NCBI RefSeq assembly: GCF_014805625.2
Contig: NW_023998462.1
Coordinates: 294,920 to 358,919 of the forward strand
Reading direction: 5' to 3'
Source of the DNA: Glossina fuscipes
Taxonomy: Eukaryota; Arthropoda; Insecta; Diptera; Glossinidae
Length of the DNA stretch: 64,000 bases
Shown: positions 11,461 to 22,695 of the stretch, piece after piece
Numbering within the stretch: the first letter of the stretch is position 1
Layout of the letters: each line of letters begins with the position of its first letter
Notes under the pieces: generated by a model
Seen by the model: only the letters and a program-made list of their open reading frames with translations
What the model was told of the DNA's origin: nothing
Database searches by the model: none
Made by a program: the position numbers and the translations under genes

Positions 11461-11574
11461 CGAGCTAATAATTTATTTAATAACTTTGTAATTAGATATA
11501 ATTACCCAGGAAAAAAATTAAATTCGGTTGGAACTGAGGTATTTTCAACTTAGGTAGTGCTGTTTGCATGTCCT

Positions 11575-11870
11575 TTGATCAGTTTGGCCCATTTTCAATA
11601 TCGTCGCGCAAGAACTCGCATTCATTGTTTCGGACAAATTTGAAGTCGATTGCTTCATTTTTGCGGAGAACGTTTACAATAGATATTACACAGACGGACG
11701 GACATACAGACACACAGGCGGACAGATATTCTTAAATCGATTTAGAATTTGATGCTGATCAAGGATATACATACATTGTAGGGTCTCTGATGCTTGCTTC
11801 TGGGTGTTGGAAACGTTTTGGAAAAATGAATATACTGCTCATCCTTCGATGACGGGTATATAAATATGCA
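11575..11870. repeat. Dispersed repeat with GACGGACGGAC tract
   Basis: Contains a module resembling CCCATTTTCAATA...CGCGCAAG (minus-sense relative to 19.5 and 60.7 kb), then a cacagacggacggacatacag tract, then TCGATTTAGAATTTGATGCTGATCAA. The last motif recurs at 60780-60810 and the first at 56160-56200. This is a family of noncoding repeats shared across the window and typical of higher flies. Confidence 0.5.
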
Positions 11871-12099
11871 GATTAATCCTGGCTAAAATAACTGTGCTAA
11901 ATAATACCGCTCCCGGTGGTTCGATGTGACGGACGATTGCGTATAATTTGATAACACTTCAGGTATTGTAACGTAAACGACAGCTAGCAGCACGTTGATT
12001 TATTAACGACGAAGCTAAAAACTCTACATCCACCGAATTGATAACCCATGTGTATTGCGGAACTGAATTTTTTTTTTCTATATAGCAAACATAGCGGCA

Positions 12100-12475
12100 G
12101 CAATGTGCGCAAATTTAAATCTTTGTCTCTTCGCACTTAACATGACTATGTATTTCCATAACTTTGATGCTGACCAAAAATTGATACTTCGTAGCAAAAA
12201 GCTCCTGAAAACGACTAGACATTGTATTCACCTTGTCGTTAGACGTATATTATCTAAAACAAAGTTTAGTTTAATAAATGATATGCATATTGACTACATA
12301 TGTTGCAGAGCGGGATTCAGCTACGCAAGACTACGTCGCTGAAAGATATGACTTTCTGGAAGAAGGAAGGACTCGTTATCTCAACTCTTCAGGAATACAA
12401 AAAAGAGCCGTTTCGGAGCCAGGCCACTCACTCGATATTATTAAGGGATTGAGGGAGTTAATCTGGTAAATCGGT
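12100..12475 (+). pseudogene. Unassigned exon-like stretch
   Basis: An open stretch at 12278-12469 reads DYVAERYDFLEEGRTRYL and ends shortly before a TTTCAG acceptor-like site at about 12521, followed by more open sequence. It could be an exon pair of a gene scrap. I do not recognise the protein; confidence that it was ever coding is low. Confidence 0.25.
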
Positions 12476-12837
12476 TGACCATTAATTTTTCGAATGTCTT
12501 TATTCTTTTCTTTTATTTCAGAAGATTGCGAGATATTGTATGCGCAAATTCAACTTTAGGCTGGACTTGCACTATTAGATATTTTTAGAAGGCAGTGCTG
12601 AGTGATTGTTAGTAATAAGCTTTATGATGTTACGTCCGGATTGTGAAAGTTTGAAAGCTTTCTCATAATGCCCGCAAAGATTTTACCTAACATTCAATAT
12701 TTTACCCAGAAATCGAAAAGATTTCCCCTGATTGACTTTAGTTCCTTAGATATAGGGACTAATTTTATGTTTACAGCCTCTCACAAAATAAATTGTATTT
12801 GTTTTGCTAAGATTGAAGTATAAATAAACATCGGCAA

Positions 12838-13025
12838 ATGTGTCAAAAAGATTTTCTCTTACTGATAGATCACTCACAGCCTCTGAAAAAGATGAGTTGA
12901 CGCACATAGTAAAAGATTATAAGCGTATTGAGAAACGTGAGTTTTATCGTCTTGAAAATCACGCAACTTAGCTGTACATAGATTGAAGAGGATGGCGTTC
13001 AAGCAACAGTTTGACTCGATTCTGT
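12838..13025 (+). pseudogene. Unassigned coding-like fragment
   Basis: About 40 codons are open with charged, protein-like composition (SLTASEKDELTHIVKDYKRI, then EKREFYRLENHAT and a stop). No family recognised. Confidence 0.25.
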
Positions 13026-14075
13026 GACTTTTTAATTGGTGAATAAATGTATTGGCTCACGAATGGTAGGTAGGCACTTTATTAGAATTTGATGATTTTG
13101 TTAATATCCTCTCGATGATGCGACTGAAATACATAACAATGGTGCGTACGTATTGCTTATTAATTGCTTATAAATCGTAGATACCAATATATTGCAGCTG
13201 TACCAGGCGCTTTCAATTATTGAATTCGCAGATTTTGCGTGTGGGGTGCTCGCAATATCATTAAAAACCCACATCAAAAATATTCAATGTCAAGTTCTTT
13301 GATTCTCTAAAAGAGAGTGGAGATATTGGAAACGATTATGCTAATATTGTATTAAACCGCTAATGCTAATATTGTATTAATATTGTATTAAAACCGAGAC
13401 TTCTTAATTATATTATTAGGCTAAAAGAAAAGCCGTTTTTGATTTAAAAAGGGAAGTGCCTGTCTCTTTCAGCGCAGTGTATTAAAATAATTATACAATA
13501 AATTAAAAATATTCTTTTTAAGGAGCCCGAGATTTGATTAAAATAAAAACTTAACTATAGGTGACTTTCTTTTAATTTCAAATTTATGGAAATGCAATGA
13601 TTGACGCAGGACCTCGTAATTGACTCTTTTGCCGTTTTTTGTCAAGAATATTTTTTTCTAATACTTAAATGCGCAATTAACGACTTCCTCGAGTGTAATT
13701 AGTCTCCCACCTTCATCTTCATGCCAAAGAATTTACCAGAGAATGTGTTCTTTGAAGCTGATCAATTTATTATTAAAGGCGAAATGCAATTAGAACTTAA
13801 TATTTTATGATTCAAAAGTTCTATATAAACGGTATAAAAAAAAGAAAATTATAAAAATAAATGTGATCGAGTTACATGGTAGATATTAAAAATACTTAAT
13901 CTGCACATTTTACTATGTAAACATTTTGCTTGGTAAACATTTAAGTTAGCTGTCATCTTCTGAACTTGTCCACTGAGTCTACTGAATTTTTCTTTTGTGG
14001 GCATAGTTACTACTACAAACATTATCAAACGATAAAAAAGCCTTCATGTATGATATTAGAATTTATTCCATTTAC
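13026..14075. other. AT-rich spacer
   Basis: No convincing coding sequence for most of its length. A short direct repetition of TGCTAATATTGTATTAA lies at about 13330-13400. Near 13995-14020 (minus strand) a short VVTMPTK-like reading follows a GTTTGTAG acceptor-like site and may be the next exon of the eIF1AD fragment at 14.1 kb; it decays immediately. Confidence 0.35.
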
Positions 14076-14215
14076 CTAGGAAATTCTCACTTTCCGTATC
14101 AGCCGTTTCAACTTCGAGATTGTTACCTCGACTAGCAATAATTCGTACTATTTGTTGGCCATCTTTAGGATCTTGGTTCATTTCCTTTGCTTTATTATAT
14201 TTTGTCGGCTGAGCC
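14076..14215 (-). pseudogene. eIF1AD exon (eIF1A-domain RNA-binding protein)
   Basis: A single exon bounded by a TTTAG acceptor and a CTAG|GTAAAT donor on the minus strand. It reads QIVRIIASRGNNLEVETADT then ESENFL, the OB-fold start of eIF1AD, a small nuclear protein related to translation factor eIF1A. The family normally has a histidine in NNLHEVE that is missing here (one-codon deletion), and the next family block (SMPTKFRKN) is represented only by a decayed VVTMPTK about 60-100 bases downstream. The exon itself is open. It lies, in opposite orientation, between the two halves of the cysteine dioxygenase remnant. Confidence 0.65.
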
Positions 14216-14319
14216 CTAAAATGTAATGATAATCAATAAAAAAAAAAATTCTTTCTTAGCACGTGCGGCTTACACCAAACATCCCTGCTATTGTATACAT
14301 GATTGAAAAATTGAAAGAG

Positions 14320-14453
14320 AACAAGCATCCTCCACCAAGAATGAGAACAAGAACAAGCATCTTACACCAAGAAATAGAACAAGAACAAGCTTCCTACACC
14401 AAGAAATTGAGCAAGAACAAGCATCCTACACCAAGAAAATGAACAAGAACAAG
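14320..14453. repeat. 32-bp tandem repeat, four units
   Basis: Four consecutive 32-base units beginning aacaagcatcctacaccaag start at 14320, 14352, 14384 and 14416, followed by a partial unit. A shorter array using the same aacaagcaacctacaccaa core occurs at 16463-16556. Confidence 0.85.
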
Positions 14454-15117
14454 GTGTAAATGTTTACAAACCCACGCATGTTACGTGAATTTGAGAGAAA
14501 AATAGCTGTAGACACGAGGTTATTGTATTTTGCAAACGTCGCATTGGTGGGTGACATATAGGATCTGGATTGTTGCCTATGTTGTGTAGAGAAGCTTATT
14601 ACTCGCAGTTCCCTAAGTAAAGAGAAAATACCTTTATTCGCCGCCCTCTTCAAATCGAGTCAGTTATTTCAAAATTTCTTTGCGTACGGCTTAGGTAAAA
14701 TCTGTGGAAGTCGTAAGACTAATCAACATCAGCGGCGTACACAAAGAATTTTGGATGGCTAAAGCATGAATTCCTAGAGTCAGCATTAGAAAAGTTAATG
14801 AACCATTTGCCAAAAGCAAGCTAAGATCTGTAAATTAATTAATAAATTTGAATAACTTCAGTTAATTACAGAAGCAGCGTCCTGCGATAAAGGCGCAAGT
14901 GGAATCAGCTACCTCGGGCTATTCTAATGAGCTTTGTTGATGTCCCTTCAAAAATATATCAATTATCCGCAAATTGAGCATTTTATGATTGCAATGAAAT
15001 TGCTCTGCCCATCTTACAACATATATTTATGCTGTTAAATCATGTTAAAGGACACAGACATATAACAATTCATTTACGTATCTAACTAGAGCTACGCATA
15101 TCTTTTTCTTCCTTGTG
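14454..15117. other. Spacer, nothing assigned
   Basis: AT-rich sequence between the 32-bp array and the ACAP-like exons. A minus-strand open stretch at 14426-14653 overlaps the array and does not look like a conserved protein. Confidence 0.3.
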
Positions 15118-15395
15118 AACGTGCAGACAATTCATCTATAAAGAAGAAACTGATATCTTACATTTGGAGCAGGGTTTAGATAAAATCATCAAATTGTGTA
15201 ATATTGCTGTTGACTCAGGCAAAGAGTATGTCAAAAATCAAAGGTAGATAGATTTGAATTTTGTTTCTTAATTCTTCAAGAATTTGTTGTTTGATTGTTT
15301 TTGCAGGGCATTTGTCTCTGTGGGATTTACACGAGAATCTTGCTGATAATAAAAATGCTCGTAATGCCTTGGGAAAGCTGATATATTGTTTTCAG
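15118..15395 (+). pseudogene. ACAP/centaurin-beta BAR-domain fragment
   Basis: Two exons. The first reads LEQGLDKIIKLCNIAVDSGK then EYVKNQ and ends at a CAAAG|GTAGAT donor (15243). The second begins after TTTTTGCAG (15306) and reads SLWDLHENLADNKNARNALG then KLIYCFQ, ending at a CAG|GTTTGT donor (15395). This matches the BAR domain of ACAP-type Arf GTPase-activating proteins (fly CenB1A), which bend membranes in endosomal recycling. A 2-base deletion near 15318 separates the AFVS frame from SLWDL, so the copy is broken. No PH, ArfGAP or ankyrin region is present. It lies inside the gap between the cysteine dioxygenase halves. Confidence 0.6.
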
Positions 15396-15830
15396 GTTTG
15401 TTTATTTTTTTAAAGAGAATCGATTTACATGCATGCATCCATGTAAAGATAGGTGTATGATGTGCGATTATTTGCTTGCTCATTTTTAGTTATCTAATAT
15501 ATATATACATTCAAGATCAAGCGACTGCAAGAGGTCATCTTACGAAGACAATAGTCGTGAAAGCCGGGCATAGCGGGAAATATCAGGCCTCAAAAGAAAG
15601 AAATGTAACACAAGCTTTGTACAAGCGAGATAAAACTGTTGATGTGCGTAGTACTTACGAAAAACGTCTATTTCACAAAACAGACCACAGAAATTTGGAA
15701 AAGCACCAACCTTGCGTATATTCAAAGTACATGGGAAATGTAAGAAAAAATCATCTCCTAGCAGCAGTAGTGCAGTGTACTATGAAGATTCCATACTTGT
15801 GTTTTAACAGCAGATATCGTTGATATTTGA
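15396..15830 (+). other. Open stretch of unknown nature
   Basis: A plus-strand open stretch at 15476-15823 is Lys/Arg-rich and opens in the AT-rich tail of the preceding intron-like sequence. It does not continue the BAR domain and I recognise no motif. It may be chance or a decayed downstream piece. Confidence 0.2.
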
Positions 15831-15939
15831 ATGTGTACCAATAAAAAATAGAGATGATAAAAAACAACAGCAAAATTCATCATAAGGAATTTTCTTCAAC
15901 ACCATATTAAGCATTCATTTTTAGGATTTATAGCAGTTT

Positions 15940-16085
15940 AAAATAATCCTTGGTAGTTGAGTTCGTAATGAAAAACTGAAATGAAAGGGAGAAACACTTG
16001 TAGAATGTATAAAAAATAATCCGTGGTAGTTGGATTCGAAATGAAAAACTGAAATACAAGAGACGCTTCCTTGATGCATTTAAGC
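15940..16085. repeat. Two-copy direct repeat, about 75 bp
   Basis: The phrase aataatcc(t/g)tggtagttg(a/g) followed by attcgaaatgaaaaactgaa-type sequence occurs twice in tandem. Noncoding. Confidence 0.65.
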
Positions 16086-16462
16086 TTGGGTGCAGTTTTA
16101 GTTAAAAAAATAGCGTTTTTTTCTTTTTTAACTCTAATTTATACAATAAAATCTTATAATAAAAGCAAATATTGATTGATGACCCTATGCAAGTGGTACA
16201 TTAATCGGCTAGTATTCCTCATAAACGTAATTGTCTAGATTTGATGAAAAGTATCTGCCTTTCGCAAAAACATGGACCTAATAATAAGGGGTATTTTAGA
16301 TAACTTTTAAAGCTCTAAAGCCACACTTGTTGTGATATCATATCTTTACAAAACTCTTCCACAGAAAGATCATCGTAATTTGTCCCTTTCTGCATTTTCC
16401 AAACCAGGACTTGCCTCTTTTTATTGGGTCAAACACAAATGTATACCAATAAACACTTCAAA

Positions 16463-16556
16463 GGAAGAAAAACAAGCAACCTGCTTCAAAAAGCAAGAAG
16501 AACAAGCAACCTACACCAAAAAGGAACAAGAATAAGCAACCTACACCAAAAAGGAA
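16463..16556. repeat. Short array related to the 14.3-kb 32-bp repeat
   Basis: Three degenerate units containing aacaagcaacctacaccaaa. The core matches the 32-bp unit at 14320-14453. Confidence 0.65.
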
Positions 16557-16920
16557 GCTATCGTCCTCAAATATGGCACAAAAATTGGAAGTTCTTCCAC
16601 GCAGCTTGGTATTGAAAATGGGGCAAACCGCCTTCAGTACTATGGAAGCTGAGAAGACCTATGTTTTCCAAAAGGTACGAAAAAGTGGTTTTTTGTTCAT
16701 TTCTCATAAACTACGGCAAATAAATGTACAAAAATTTAAATACAAATTCTGTGGGCGATGCTGTACCATTCATGAAAAAAAATGGAAAAAATTCACCAAA
16801 CCTATCTCTATAACGCGCAGAAATCAGCTTCAAAATCCCAGTAAAGTATGCAAATTCTTGGCCAGTTTTAAATACGAAATGCACCTAAACATGTCCGCCT
16901 ATTCGTCTGTTCATCTGTCT

Positions 16921-17260
16921 ATTGGTGGTATAGCTGCGGAAGGAAATACGGGCAATACAACAAGTATGGGAAGTGATTTGGAAAGAAATCATGTCGCTTA
17001 TATAAGTGGTAAAATTAACTTTCTCTCTTTCATTCAAGGGTTGAAATTATCAAAGAGTTCTTTCCGTTTCTGAAATTTTAGATAACATGGGATTGCATCG
17101 TGTAGAAAATACTTCGCATTCGGACACTGCAGTTTCATTACATATCATATTGTCTGCCATTTGATAGTTGTTCGTATTTGAAAAGAATTCAGATCAAAGA
17201 GTGAAATGTACTATGACATTCTGGAGCAAATATGGTCAAAAAGTTAGCTATGATAAATAA
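16921..17260 (+). pseudogene. Cysteine dioxygenase fragment, C-terminal exons
   Basis: Continues the 10.8-kb fragment. One exon ends at TATAAGTG|GTAAAA (17008), reading LERNHVAYIS; an intron of 73 bases ends in TTTTAG (17081); the last exon reads DNMGLHRVENTSHSDTAVSL, then after a 1-base insertion YCLPFDSC, and near the end VKCTMTFWSKYGQK, closing at TAA 17258-17260. These are the C-terminal family blocks, including the HRVEN histidine that is one of the three metal ligands. The intron position splits an Asp codon cleanly. The intron argues for a genomic-level copy. The stretch just 5' (EGNTGNTTSMGSDL) is divergent. Confidence 0.82.
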
Positions 17261-18125
17261 TTTATTACAAGATATTTTTAACGTATGTACAATCTTTCCT
17301 AGGGATAAGCATCGCAATTGATATTTTACAATTCCATGCAAGAAACAAAACTTAAACTAATAATAAAGGATGACATACTTTTAATTATTATCGTGTTAAT
17401 TGGGAATAGAGAATTTGCAGAAAACAATTCCCATCAAATGTTCAAATGTTGCTTGTTAAGCTCAGTACATTTTTTCCAACTGTATCACAGACGAACTTCT
17501 GATGGAACTTCTTTATTTAACGAAAAACATTTGTCACATGAAAAAACTCATACAAGTCGTAACGTAACTGTTTCAACTGTTTGTAGAACCTATGTCGATC
17601 ATAGTTCATGCAAAAATTGTTGAGTTTTTTTTTCACCTTTTTTCTTGTTTATTGCACGCAAATCTGCGCTCTCTTTTCGCCTCACATAGTATTTTTTTAT
17701 ATACCTTGAGAAGAAAAAAATCAGCCAACGGCTTCGAATAGCTAAGCTTTCGAAGATTCTTCAAAGGTTTTCAGACTCGTTCATTTAAATTACTCTCAGA
17801 TGACTGTGAATCGGGGTGGATTTCAAACCCGCTGACAACACAATCGTGAAGTCGTCAAAAATTAAAAAAAAACAATCTTTCCTTACCATACGTTCCAAGT
17901 TATGAAATAAATGAAAGATATAAATATATGAACACAGCAAAATGAAAGTACTTCATGCAACGGTTACATATGCATGTTATATCAAAAGATTTCGTTTCCG
18001 ATTGCTTAAAAACTAAAAATCATTGAAATAGTTTTAATACTAGACTCTTTCTATCCTATGAAGGTAGATAAACTTAATTATTAATATGATGGGATGCTGT
18101 CTTGATGCCGAAATTTGGCACAAAC
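17261..18125. other. AT-rich spacer
   Basis: No coding region I can support. A weak plus-strand open stretch at 17318-17623 has no recognisable motif. Confidence 0.3.
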
Positions 18126-18129
18126 AATC

Positions 18130-18430
18130 AATGGCCAAGGAAATTGATGGTTTCTATGCTTTGACAAATGTATTGTAGTACTTCTTTTATAACTGGATTC
18201 TTCCGATTAGCAATAGCTTTTTCCATTTGTGACGAATTAATTTGCCGATGGGGCTCGCAGCTACATCCTCACGCGAACCCATATGCTAAGAAAATAGTAA
18301 TGTTCTTTTTAAATTAACTGTCCATTTTTTTATAACTAACCTTGGCCTCCTTAAATGGGCGCTCCCTTTCTAGGCGATATTTCCTTCGGTAGCCTCTTCC
18401 TTAGTTTACTTCAAACATCTCGCCTTGACT
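18130..18430 (-). pseudogene. Unassigned two-exon fragment
   Basis: Minus strand: a short piece reading GRGYRRKYRLERERPFKEAK is followed by a GTTAGT donor-like site, an intron of about 50 bases ending TTTTCTTAG, then a second piece reading INSSQMEKAIANRKNPVIKE and VLQYICQSIE with interspersed stops. The intron-like gap with good borders suggests a former gene. I do not recognise the protein. Confidence 0.35.
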
Positions 18431-18583
18431 ACAACAGCTTAAAATAAAATAAAATTTTTTTTCCAAAGCTTTTAACAAATTGACACGATATCGTCTTATC
18501 ATGTGACTCTCGTGGACTTTTTTAAAATGTCTTTTTCCTTATGTTTTCTAGCTTCAGAACCTTCTCGGCAGCTTTTTTTATAA

Positions 18584-18712
18584 ACCAGGGAAAATAGTCC
18601 ATACAAAAAATTATTTCTCTGTACCAGGGAAATTATTCCATACAAAATCAATTATTTCTCTGCGTCAGAGGAAATAGTCCATACAATTCAATTATTTCTC
18701 TTTGCCAGGGAA
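18584..18712. repeat. About 40-bp tandem repeat, three units
   Basis: Three degenerate units of the form ccagggaaatagtccatac...aattatttctctg lie head to tail. Confidence 0.75.
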
Positions 18713-19404
18713 AGAATTGCTACGCACTTCTCCTCTTTTTACTAGATCCGACCTCCCAATTTATATAGTTTTGACGTATATCCAGCTTCGGAAAATGAAT
18801 TTTTTACTACCCTTCAAAGTAGAAAGAAAATTAACAAATTTTCATTATTTTGCTGCAATTAAGCGAAACTATGTTAATAATTGCGAGTTTAACTCTGAAA
18901 AGAATCGATAATTAAATGAACAAAATTGAAAGACTACAAAATGTTCACCTAAAATATTACTTCTATATGCAAAGGGTAGTAAACCTTTTTTTTTCAACGA
19001 ATCTGTCGAAAGTGGATCATTTTATCGAAAAAGATGAAAAGCAGAGCATCGCAATGTTGCTGTTAATCGTCAACATCTATAAATTTTAATACAAAAATTA
19101 AAGCTTTTTAAAGACACTACTTTTATAGCCATCGTATTGCATAAATTTTCAATAAGACCTTTAAAAAGATGTAAATTTGATATGGAATTTTAAAGAAAGT
19201 GGTTAAGGAAAGTGAGCGGTAAGAATAAGTCCAAGAAAAAAATTTACCACTCGTAGTCAATGTGTTGTTGTTATTATTATATATGCTGTTCCATAAAATT
19301 TCTATCGGCAAAGTATTTCTAATACCTGTTTATTAAAATTGTATAAAATAGAAAAGTAATGCAATTTATTTAAAGTACATATATTCTTGATCAGTGTGAA
19401 ATTT

Positions 19405-19570
19405 TCAATTTATTAAGCCATATCTGTTTGTCTGACTGTACGTGTGATGCTCTCCTGGTCGCAAAAATAAATAAATCGACTTCAAATTTGGTAAAAACAT
19501 TTAAAGCTTTTGCACGCAGCTTTGTATTGAAAATGGGTCAACTCGGTCAGAGCAGAAGTCCGCCGTCGAC
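19405..19570. repeat. Dispersed repeat, ATCGACTTCAAATTTGG module
   Basis: Carries ctctcctggtcgcaaaaa, tcgacttcaaatttgg and gcacgcagctttgtattgaa in order. The same order occurs at 60630-60700, and the last motif at 16590-16620. Part of the noncoding repeat family also seen at 11.6 and 56.2 kb. Confidence 0.55.
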
Positions 19571-19779
19571 CATAAACTGAAAGCAACTATGTTTTTCTTA
19601 ACAAATTTTTACTGCGCTATTTATCAAAAGACCGTGGAGCGAATTGAATTAGATTTTGAAATTGCCTTCATTTTACTCATTTGAATAACGTATAATTTGT
19701 ATAGGAATTGATTACATGTAATGAAAGAATGTTCATATTTATTGCTTTTATTATGATTATTTGATGTAACTCTCGCTCG

Positions 19780-20660
19780 CTAGCGGGACAGTAGATTCGT
19801 GTGCTGTTGCTGTTGAGAATCAGAATTAGGAGCAAGCCTAGTGCGATTACCAATAGAAGCTGTGTTAGGCCCAGGGAAACGTCTGCGATGAAATTGCCAA
19901 CTATTCATAGGAATCCTGCGTAAATTCACAAAACTACTTCCTGCACTAGCACTGTCTTGTTGGTATTGCTGGCGGGGATTATCTACTAAACCATTAGAAT
20001 CATAGAAAATATTTTCCAAAGTTTCTAAGCGATGTCCGCCCATTAAATTATAAGATGTACCTTGAATGTTTACTTGACGTAGCGCACCAACATTTCCTAT
20101 ATCAGTATAGTTTGCTAAATATGTTGCTGTTGACCGGATGTATACGTAAGTATCCCATAATGGCTTCACAATCGCGTTGGCTCAGAGGGGGACTGGCTAA
20201 ATGTACTAATAAACCATGTTTAGAAATTTCACCTAAATTAAAAACGTTTATTTGCTTATTCAAGTTTGAATGTACGGATGTAATTTTATAATGAAGGAAA
20301 ATATAAGAAATTGTTTACGGAATTAGCTTTTTGAATGCGATTTTCTTTAAACTCATCGTTATTGATATCATCACCTTCACCAGAATTTTCTTGTTTACCA
20401 TTATTCTTTTCCGGCAATAAACTTTCTCGATCGTGGCCATCGTCCGAAACCGCACAGTTCAATTGTATCCAAACGTAACGTTCGGCCACAACTGAACCTT
20501 CGGGTTCAACCTGATCCACATAAGTTATCCGCGGCATTTTCATATGCCTTGCCACCTCGCAAATGGCTTTGTAAAAACGCCTCATAAAGCATTTATCGGG
20601 CAATAAATTTTCATCGGCACGATAGGTGAAAAAATGTAAACTATCTTTAATGCACCGCTT
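19780..20660 (-). pseudogene. Unassigned conserved-looking gene fragment
   Basis: Minus strand, two exons. The upstream exon (about 20660-20290) reads DSLHFFTYRADENLLPDKCF, then MRRFYKAICEVARHMKMPRI, then an acidic low-complexity part (SGEGDDINNDEFKEN). After an intron ending in a TTTAATTTAG acceptor (about 20250) the second exon reads EISKHGLLVHLASPL, a stop, then KPLWDTYVYIRSTATYLANY and NIQGTSYNLMGGHRLETLEN, ending in a Gln/Asn/Arg-rich tail at 19780. The folded-looking segments and low-complexity tail resemble a real fly protein, but I cannot identify the family. One in-frame stop in exon 2 suggests a pseudogene. Confidence 0.5.
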
Positions 20661-20689
20661 GCGGTGTGCACGTATTTAACATCCAGTAG

Positions 20690-21420
20690 GGCTTAAAATA
20701 GACCCACCTTTTATTATACCGAACAATCTAGAATCGTTTTTTCAATCGATCTAAACTTCTCTGTCCATTTCTCTGCCTGTCGGTATAGATTGCAATTTTT
20801 GAGATATTTTGATGAAGTTTGATAAACTGACACACAGGAGGAACGCTGTTGAAAATGATTTGGATCCGTCCACTTTTCACTCCCCATAATTTGGAGGAAT
20901 AATTCATTATATAATTCATAATATATGTCAATAACCATTATGATTTTATCAACGTCAAAATTTATCGACAAAACTCGCTTTCTGATAGCTTTCGGACATT
21001 CTAAATTGGTAAGAAAAATTTGATTCAGCTGGGTCAATTTTCATGTTCATACCAAAACTGGGTCTTTATATGGTAAAAAGATATAATTATCAATATTTTG
21101 TGGTGCAAAATGGTTCATAAAAGTGAATTGACATAGAAATTAACTTTGCCAAAGTCTAACCATGTAGGTCCACTTTTTGCATATCACCGCATATAAAGAT
21201 TCCCAAGAAATGTAAATTCTTGGATCAAATTTCATATAAGTTTTTTCATGACCAGTAACCCCTTATAAAAAAAATAAACTACATTTTAAACTATTCTGGG
21301 TTTTGCATACCTTCGCACAAGGTTAATACATGCGTGCACTACAAGCAGTGCATAGTATAAAATTTACACCCATGGACTACAAGCAGGGCATAGTATAAAA
21401 TTTGTTAAAAACTTCGAGTT
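20690..21420. repeat. Dispersed noncoding repeat
   Basis: Repeat-like text with GTCCACTTTT, ATTCTAAATTGGT-type phrases and a TGCATACCTTCGCACAAGG end, followed by two direct copies of actacaagcag(t/g)gcatagtataaaatt (about 21340-21400). Similar phrasing occurs at 22.0-22.3 and 39.2-39.5 kb. Likely remnants of one non-autonomous element family. Confidence 0.4.
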
Positions 21421-22400
21421 ATGTGAAAGTAGTAATAAAGAAATGCATTGATAGGTCTTTCGTCAATAAATTCGCGAAAGTGACAGGAGCATTACGATTT
21501 TTTACAATCAGCCGCTTTACTTTCAAAAGTGCCTGATCCCAAATAGTTGCCTGCCACAATTCACATTTCTTTGCCTTAAAGTCGTTACAAACAATTTATG
21601 CAGCTGTTTCTACCGGCTTAGGTTGCCCAGTTGAAATTTCTGAAATACAACCCAAAGACATTTCTGTGCCCAACGTGTCACGTTTTTTGTTAAGTTGCAT
21701 TTTTGACTTTTAGGTTTATATACATTAGGTGTACCGCAACATCATGATAACGATGACCAGTCTTTTGCAAATCCCAGCAGACTAGTCCAAGTTCATCCAG
21801 TTTCTCAGTACACTTGTTATCACATAAGTGGACATTGTTATTATATTAAATTATATAAAAATTAAAATTTTAATTAATGATAAGTGTAACAAAGTATGTT
21901 ATTAATAAAACTAATACTTTGTTATACATTACTGTTTTAGAATCACTTTTTGGTCTGATTTAAACGTGCCGTCTATTCATCTTTTCCCTTATATTTAATC
22001 TGCAAGCTTCAATTTATTAAACATTTTGATGAAATTTGTATGCTGACATTTAGTGGTAAATGCAATTGCTCACGAAAACAAAGTTCATACGATAAAAGTG
22101 TATAATTCTCAATGCTTCAATTATATCGCACCAGTGATTTAACATAAAAAATTAACTGTGCTAAATTTAGACCTTCTCGGCCTATTTTTGGGATCCTATC
22201 CTAACAACGATTTTCACGAAAATCCTTACTAGAGAAGTAAAGTCTAAATTTTGGCGCGTTGTGATAAGAATAGACCCATAATGTTACCGTAATTTCATAC
22301 AAAAATGAACTATGAATTATATTACATGCACATGAAGAATATGCCTTTGTATAGAAACAAGATATAATTTTTGTGTTCTATAATAACCAAATAAAAATTG
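21421..22400. other. Spacer with decayed repeat sequence
   Basis: AT-rich, with phrases like those at 20.7-21.4 kb around 22020-22270. No coding sequence recognised. Confidence 0.3.
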
Positions 22401-22402
22401 TC

Positions 22403-22695
22403 TTAGATAATGTGGTGTAGCACATTTAATGGTCGGCTATCATCTGGATGGAGATTAATTCCACTTTGCAACATAGTGTTAAGCAATTCTAAGAAATCAC
22501 TCACGGACATGTTTCTCACAATCAAACGAAGCGCGGTCCATGAACGATCCTCCGTCGTCATACATTTGACTAAAGGAACGGCTCTTATCGCATTTTGATC
22601 ATCCGTAACCATAATAATGCAATCATTTTCCAAAATGTGATTAATAATACGAAGCATATCCTCTTCAACGCCCAGATCTTCGGAAGTTTTAACAA
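22403..22695 (-). pseudogene. Unassigned conserved-looking exon
   Basis: The minus strand is open for about 95 codons: SEDLGVEEDMLRIINHILEN, then DCIIMVTDDQNAIRAVPLVK, SWTALRLIVRNMSVSDFLEL and HPDDSRPLNVLHHII, then a stop. The composition and lack of stops suggest a recently functional or conserved exon of an alpha-helical protein. I do not recognise the family. No splice sites are certain. Confidence 0.45.

Noticed and set aside
15476..15823. 115-codon plus-strand open frame as a gene.
   Set aside because: Starts in intron-like AT sequence, Lys/Arg-rich without motif, and does not continue the BAR domain.
16573..17073. 166-codon plus-strand open frame as a gene.
   Set aside because: Its first part is a dispersed noncoding repeat, its last part reads through the cysteine dioxygenase exon in that exon's frame and then through the intron. 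Not an independent gene.
20714..21037. 107-codon minus-strand open frame.
   Set aside because: It lies entirely in dispersed repeat sequence and shows no motif.
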